Part shown: positions 20,790-24,551 of the stretch, in pieces | Numbering within the stretch: the stretch's first letter is position 1 | Layout: every line of letters begins with the position of its first letter | Virus record (IMG/VR): IMGVR_UViG_3300047497_000004 | Span: 1-24,551 of that record | DNA length: 24,551 bases | Reading direction: 5' to 3' (one strand) | Source of the DNA: a virus | The notes under the pieces: model-generated | The model's input: the letters and a program-made list of their open reading frames with translations, nothing else | What the model was told of the DNA's origin: nothing | Databases searched by the model: none | Translations under genes and position numbers: made by a program

Positions 20790-21317
20790 TTATTGCCAAT
20801 CAATTTCGGTAACGCACCACAGCTGAGTTCCGAGGTTGGTGAAGCCGCTTCCAGATAAGACTGCAGCGCTGTTGGTTGTTACCAACGCACCGCTTTGTGA
20901 AGCAGCAACGGTGCCGTAGGTGATGTTGCCTGAGCTGACGTAGAACGACACGACAAGCGGCACGGTGTTGTTCAGAGAGAAAGCACACCAATCACTCAAC
21001 ACTTGAGTTCCGGCCGGGATCGTAACACCAGCACTTCCTGAGAACGCAAGCGCGTTCAGAGACGAGGCGGTGAAGTTGCCGCCACCATACGTGCCACTCA
21101 AGGGACCTACGTAAGCAGCCCCGAGAACAAGAGAACCGCTAGGGCCAGCTTTGAAGCCGACCCTAATACGCGAGGTTCCTGATGCAGGAAAGTTTGACGT
21201 AGCAAACGTCGCCTTGATGGTATAAGCGCCGGGGGTCGAGTTTGATCCTAGAGTGAAGTTCACCGTATTCAGTGGACCTAAGCCGCCCGCAAACACCATA
21301 GCGAGGCCAGGGATCAT
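20790..21317 (-). CDS. Small beta-sandwich phage protein, tail-associated (175 aa)
   Basis: The ATG at 21317 overlaps the fibre gene's stop (TAATG); an upstream start would lie within the fibre gene. The protein is beta-rich and low in charge: SRIRVGFKAGPSG, VLGAAYVGPL, LAFSGSAGVTIPAGTQVLSD, PLVVSFYVSSG. The run G-V-T-I-P-A-G-T-x-V-L-S-D followed by a V-x-F-Y-V strand is what I know from the beta-sandwich domain that precedes SGNH/GDSL esterase domains. The esterase domain itself is absent. Likely a receptor-binding or fibre-tip protein. Confidence 0.7.
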   Translation of the reverse strand: MIPGLAMVFAGGLGPLNTVNFTLGSNSTPGAYTIKATFATSNFPASGTSRIRVGFKAGPSGSLVLGAAYVGPLSGTYGGGNFTASSLNALAFSGSAGVTIPAGTQVLSDWCAFSLNNTVPLVVSFYVSSGNITYGTVAASQSGALVTTNSAAVLSGSGFTNLGTQLWCVTEIDWQ

Positions 21318-23191
21318 TAGGCCATCCCTTGACTGAAGAAGCACAGGATCATGGTGGACGACACGACCTGATATGAAATCACGTCAGTAGCACCGGCTGC
21401 TGTAGACAGCGTTGGCTTCGTGCCTCCAGGGAACTTGTAGTACGAGCCCCACGAGGTAATCGTGAAGCCGCCACCAGTGTTCTGTACGACCTGTATCGTT
21501 CCCGTCTGGCCGACCTTCATGTTCGTCGGGTTAGCCAAGGTTCGTCCTGTGGCACCAATCGTCCACTGGAAATTCCAGGCGGTCGAGAAGTCAGGCGTTA
21601 CGGTTGCCGCGTCGGTGAGCGTCTTGACCGCTGCGTCGTTCCAGATGTCGTTGACCGAAGGAACAACAGAGGCCGTGTTGGCCGCGATGTTTCCCGAGGC
21701 AGCGATGCAGCCGAGCTGCGCGAACGAAGCCGTTCCAGAAAGATTGCTGAACCCAGGCTGAGACAGCTGCGGGACACCAGAGGTGTTGATCGAGCTGACC
21801 CACTGGTTCGCTACGGCGTTGACAGCCTGAACACCACCGAGAGCCGAGGTCGTCGGGTTCGGAAGTTGCGTGGCAGCAACGGTGCCTGAAAGGTTTGCGA
21901 ACGTTGGTTGGGCGAGATGCGGAACACCACTCGTGTCGACATACTGCACCCACTGGTTCGGTTGGTAGCTGACAGCCTGAATGCCACCGAGAGCCGAAGT
22001 GGTCGGATAAGGAAGTTGTGAAGCCGCCACAGAGCCGGTGATGTTAGAGAACGCCAGCTGACCAACAGTTAAAGCGGCACCAACAGAAGACTGTTTAACG
22101 ACTTGTCCAGAGCCGCCTGTGGTGGTGAAGTCCGTGTTGCCAACCGGGAACACAATACTGCTTCCACCCGCTACCGCAGGAGCAGACAGCGTAAGCGAAC
22201 CGGACGTAGAGCCATTCAGCAGCAAGCTTGACGCCAATTGCAGTTGGCCCGCAGGGGTCAAGGACATCAACAACTTTGCTGCTGACGTCCCGGTCATTTG
22301 GTACCAAGTGAACGAGTTGGTAGCTCCGGTGTAGGTGTTCCAGAAGTTACTTTCGCCCTGGCCTTGCGTGTGGTTCCAGCTTAGAGCAAGACCCCAATTG
22401 GTTGTTATTGGGTATGTAGCTGTGTTGAACGTGCAGTAAGCAAAATTAGCGAACACCTCTGCAGCAGTGAACGTAAACGAGGTGCTGTTTGCCTGCGCCG
22501 CCGCAATCGTTCCAGCAAGGTCCGAGAAGGACGGCTGAGACAACGACGGCACACCGCTGGTGCTGATCGAGTTGATCCAGTTGCTCGCGACCGGGCTGAT
22601 CGCCTTGACGCCGCCAAGGGCCGACAGGGTCGGTGCGGGCATCTGAGCGTTCGTGATAGTTCCGGTCAGCTGAGAGAAGTTGTAGTCACCCGAGGCCGGG
22701 GAGACAGCGCCTACGCGACCGTTGAAGCTGGACACACCAAAGGCCGCAGAGGCAACGGCGATCCACGCCGAGCCGCTCCAGATTTGAGCCTGTGACAGCG
22801 TCGTATTGAAGTACCAGTTGCCTGCGACGATTGCTCCACCCTGGAAGTTCGTCGTTGGGGCAGAAGCAGAAGCGCCGAGGTAAACGTCCTCGAACGCTGC
22901 AAGCGACGCAGCAGCAGCTGACGCAGAGTTGGCGGCGGCTGTTGCATAGGTGCTTGCGTTCGTCGCGCTGGTGGCCGCAGCAGATGCGCTAGAGGCGGCT
23001 GCTGTCTGGCTAGAGGCAGCACCTGACGCGCTCGTCGAAGCGGCGGTCGCACTAACAGCAGCTGCGTTTTGGCTCGCGAGAGCCGCAGCGGCCTCCGCAG
23101 TCATTTCAGCCAGGATGGCGTTGGCCTGCGTGACCAGATCGGGAGGCGTATAGCCGTTAACAAAGAACGAGCCAGATGTTTCGCTACCCAT
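21317..23191 (-). CDS. Tail fibre protein with alanine-rich stalk and 50-residue repeats
   Basis: The 624-residue protein begins MGSETSGSFFVNGYTPPDLV, then an alanine-serine-rich helical stalk (about 27-98), typical of trimeric phage fibres. Three 50-residue repeats start near residues 183, 392 and 442, each running from Q-[LM]-P-x-P-T-x-S-A-L-G-G to a T-S-G-V-P-x-L-[SA]-Q-P core. A larger non-repeat part separates the first from the other two. The C-terminal domain (LTDAATVTPDFS, TIGATGRTLANPTN, YYKFPGGTKPTLST) is common in rhizobial phage tail proteins. ATG at 23191 overlaps the previous stop. It should bind the host cell surface. Confidence 0.87.
   Translation of the reverse strand: MGSETSGSFFVNGYTPPDLVTQANAILAEMTAEAAAALASQNAAAVSATAASTSASGAASSQTAAASSASAAATSATNASTYATAAANSASAAAASLAAFEDVYLGASASAPTTNFQGGAIVAGNWYFNTTLSQAQIWSGSAWIAVASAAFGVSSFNGRVGAVSPASGDYNFSQLTGTITNAQMPAPTLSALGGVKAISPVASNWINSISTSGVPSLSQPSFSDLAGTIAAAQANSTSFTFTAAEVFANFAYCTFNTATYPITTNWGLALSWNHTQGQGESNFWNTYTGATNSFTWYQMTGTSAAKLLMSLTPAGQLQLASSLLLNGSTSGSLTLSAPAVAGGSSIVFPVGNTDFTTTGGSGQVVKQSSVGAALTVGQLAFSNITGSVAASQLPYPTTSALGGIQAVSYQPNQWVQYVDTSGVPHLAQPTFANLSGTVAATQLPNPTTSALGGVQAVNAVANQWVSSINTSGVPQLSQPGFSNLSGTASFAQLGCIAASGNIAANTASVVPSVNDIWNDAAVKTLTDAATVTPDFSTAWNFQWTIGATGRTLANPTNMKVGQTGTIQVVQNTGGGFTITSWGSYYKFPGGTKPTLSTAAGATDVISYQVVSSTMILCFFSQGMA
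21719..22018 (-). repeat. Two tandem 150-bp repeats in the tail fibre gene
   Basis: Copies run from 22018 to 21869 and from 21868 to 21719, each encoding 50 residues starting Q-L-P-x-P-T-T-S-A-L-G-G. The words GCCACCGAGAGCCGA and CACCACCGAGAGCCGA recur 150 bases apart on the plus strand. A third, more diverged copy lies at 22496-22645. They are likely to be repeating units of the trimeric fibre shaft. Confidence 0.85.
22496..22645 (-). repeat. Diverged first copy of the fibre repeat
   Basis: Encodes Q-M-P-A-P-T-L-S-A-L-G-G through T-S-G-V-P-S-L-S-Q-P, aligning over 50 residues with the tandem pair at 21719-22018. It is separated from them by a stretch of unrelated fibre sequence of about 480 bases. 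Confidence 0.75.
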
Positions 23192-23814
23192 CAGTAATGT
23201 TCAAACTCCCAATCGGGTGGCATGACGTGACAAGGCTGGACAACGGCAGCGCCGTTCTCGTCGTCCTCGTCGGATTGATCTTGAAGATCGTTTAGGATCG
23301 TCTGGTACTGCTCTTCCCAATCGTCCTTGCGCATATCTTTGTAGTAGATGGCCGCTTGGACTAGAGCCGCATAAACGATGATGTCCCAGGCCATCAAAGA
23401 GATGACGTTGGTGTCCGTGGGGTTCACCAGGGCGGGAAGACCGGCGTAATAGTCGATCTGAATAACGTCGCCGATGTTCGGCGCAGGACCGAGTACCCAC
23501 TTGGCACCCTGACGACAGTACACATCAGGGTTTCCGTTCACCTGAGCCTTGACCAGCGCCTTCGTTATGTCGGTCTTGGTCAGCTTCAGGTACGTGTTGA
23601 GTGGGTAGATGTCGATCAGCTCAAGGAAGTCGTTCGGGATCAACAGACCACTATACGGAGCAGAGATGGTGACTTGCACACTCTCTTCCATAGCGGGGCA
23701 CCGAAGCTCCCGTTGGATACGCATGATGAAGGTCGTCTGTAGAGCCGTGTTGGCCGTGAAGTCACGACGGTTCATCAACCCGGTTACTTGGGCCTGAATT
23801 TCACTGAGTTGCAC
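23191..23814 (-). CDS. Phage adaptor-like (head-tail connector) protein
   Basis: This 207-residue protein has the look of the podoviral adaptor/connector group: an N-terminal helical part with R-R-D-F-T-A-N, then FIMRIQRELRCPAMEES, PNDFLELIDIYP, and a long helix (NVISLMAWDIIVYAALVQAAIYYKD) followed by acidic residues near the end (LNDLQDQSDEDDENG). Such proteins bridge portal and tail. The GTG at 23814 is the only reasonable start; AAGG is rather far upstream. It precedes the fibre gene with a TGATG overlap, matching a structural operon. Confidence 0.7.
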   Translation of the reverse strand: MQLSEIQAQVTGLMNRRDFTANTALQTTFIMRIQRELRCPAMEESVQVTISAPYSGLLIPNDFLELIDIYPLNTYLKLTKTDITKALVKAQVNGNPDVYCRQGAKWVLGPAPNIGDVIQIDYYAGLPALVNPTDTNVISLMAWDIIVYAALVQAAIYYKDMRKDDWEEQYQTILNDLQDQSDEDDENGAAVVQPCHVMPPDWEFEHY

Positions 23815-23826
23815 GGCAAAGAAACC

Positions 23827-24240
23827 TTATGCGAGAATGGATGCGCCCCCGGTCGCGGTTACAGACGGGCCGGTGCCAGCAACAACTGTCTCAACGAACC
23901 ACTTAGCGGGAAGCTCTGCATTGGCAGAGGCGTTCGCGGTAACAGGTGCGCCAGGGAATATCGTGAGAAGCGTGAAGCCGACCGCAGTCAGCGCCGCGCT
24001 CGACAGGATCAGATAGGACTGACCGCTTGCCTGATCGACGCCGAAAACCTTGACGGTGAGGGACGGAGATGTACCAGAGATAGCACTGATGTTGATACCA
24101 ATCTCAACACCTCGACCGCCAAGGTTCTCCTGATGAGTACCAATAACGGTTCCGGCACCATCCGCCGCCAGAGTAATGAGCGCCCCTACATCGCCAGGAG
24201 CAGTACGCGTAACGTTTGAGCCAGAAACCGTATGGGTCAT
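23827..24240 (-). CDS. Phage structural protein (137 aa), probably tail or head decoration
   Basis: ATG at 24240, immediately after the previous gene's stop. The product is glycine/threonine/alanine-rich and beta-rich (TAPGDVGALITLAADG, GRGVEIGINISAISGTSPSLTVKVFG, LSSAALTAVGFTLLTIFPG), with no catalytic motif. Similar small beta proteins in rhizobial prophages are virion components, but I cannot name the exact position in the particle. Placed directly before the adaptor gene. Confidence 0.65.
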   Translation of the reverse strand: MTHTVSGSNVTRTAPGDVGALITLAADGAGTVIGTHQENLGGRGVEIGINISAISGTSPSLTVKVFGVDQASGQSYLILSSAALTAVGFTLLTIFPGAPVTANASANAELPAKWFVETVVAGTGPSVTATGGASILA

Positions 24241-24241
24241 A

Positions 24242-24532
24242 TTAAACTCGTTTGTTGGTCACAATGAATGCGTCGAGCCCCCGAGCGTGCAATCGCTTCA
24301 GAGTTTCCTTGTAGGGCTCGCGTGTCATGTCGTAGCCTTCCTTAAGCCAAGCCAGATGGATGGCGACAGGAACGGCAGCGACGTGCATGAAGTCTTTCTC
24401 GCGGACCTGAGTGCTTTCGATCTTCTGCTTCTTCAGGTTCGAGACGAAGTCTTCGGGAATTTCTTGCTGGTACCGGAACGCTAGTTCGCCGACATTCTCG
24501 ACGACGTTCGTACCTACGTCCAAAATTTTCAT
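24242..24532 (-). CDS. Conserved-looking small phage protein (96 aa)
   Basis: ATG at 24532 after AACGGATCAA. The protein starts MKILDVGTNVVENVGELAFRY, has a helix (QEIPEDFVSNLKKQKIES), then DFMHVAAVPVAIHLAWLKEGYDMT and ends with a short helix-strand. The well-formed mix of helices and an HLAW-x-x-x-GYD segment suggests a conserved protein, but I recognise no named family. It is the first late gene visible; the structural operon continues off the right edge. Confidence 0.65.
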   Translation of the reverse strand: MKILDVGTNVVENVGELAFRYQQEIPEDFVSNLKKQKIESTQVREKDFMHVAAVPVAIHLAWLKEGYDMTREPYKETLKRLHARGLDAFIVTNKRV

Positions 24533-24551
24533 TTGATCCGTTGGAAAAAAG

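Noticed and set aside
21719-22645. CRISPR array or diversity-generating repeat
   Set aside because: Repeats are 150-bp, in frame and coding within a tail fibre; no short spacers, reverse transcriptase or Cas genes.
23644-23663. T7-promoter-like word GACCACTATACGGAG on the plus strand
   Set aside because: It lies inside a minus-strand gene and points away from the late genes, so it is probably chance.

Overview
The window spans the left junction of a T7-like podovirus prophage in an alphaproteobacterial chromosome. Bases 1-1817 are GC-rich host DNA. They hold the N-terminal part of a TolC-family outer-membrane protein and a protein-L-isoaspartate methyltransferase-like gene, both on the minus strand. 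This gene pair and the sequence style suggest Bradyrhizobium, Rhodopseudomonas or a relative, but that is inference from family knowledge and no database was searched. At 1932-1980 there is only the 3' half of a tRNA-Cys(GCA) gene. The acceptor 3' strand, U73, CCA, T-arm and anticodon arm are present, while the 5' acceptor strand and D-arm are replaced by foreign sequence. This is the expected scar of integration into a tRNA gene.

From 2122 to 18641 a dense plus-strand array carries the phage takeover and replication module. Nearly every gene overlaps the next at ATGA, GTGA or TGATG junctions, and several have an AAGGAAA-type ribosome binding site. Recognisable genes, in order, are: single-subunit RNA polymerase, small unknowns, a free-standing protein resembling the Ia domain of NAD-dependent DNA ligase, gp2.5-like SSB, an Acb2-like (anti-CBASS) small protein, endonuclease I, an HTH protein, primase-helicase, family A DNA polymerase, a nucleoside deoxyribosyltransferase-like protein, 5'-3' exonuclease, a HAD 5'(3')-nucleotidase, a DUF5664 dATP/dGTP diphosphohydrolase-like protein, a MazG-like pyrophosphohydrolase, an RNA ligase and a GNAT acetyltransferase. 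Together these transcribe and replicate phage DNA, resolve its recombination intermediates and probably reshape the dNTP pool.

At 18669-18726 a strong hairpin has an A-tract on one side and a T-tract on the other, and works as a terminator on both strands. From there to the right edge every gene is on the minus strand and belongs to the late end of the phage: a small protein, adaptor-like protein, alanine-rich repeat-bearing tail fibre, beta-sandwich protein, GH108-type endolysin with a C-terminal membrane segment, overlapping i-spanin/o-spanin genes, a holin-like protein and a last small gene. Replication and late modules therefore converge, unlike the single-direction layout of T7. Capsid, portal, terminase, integrase and lysogeny repressor are not in the window and should lie to the right if the prophage is complete.
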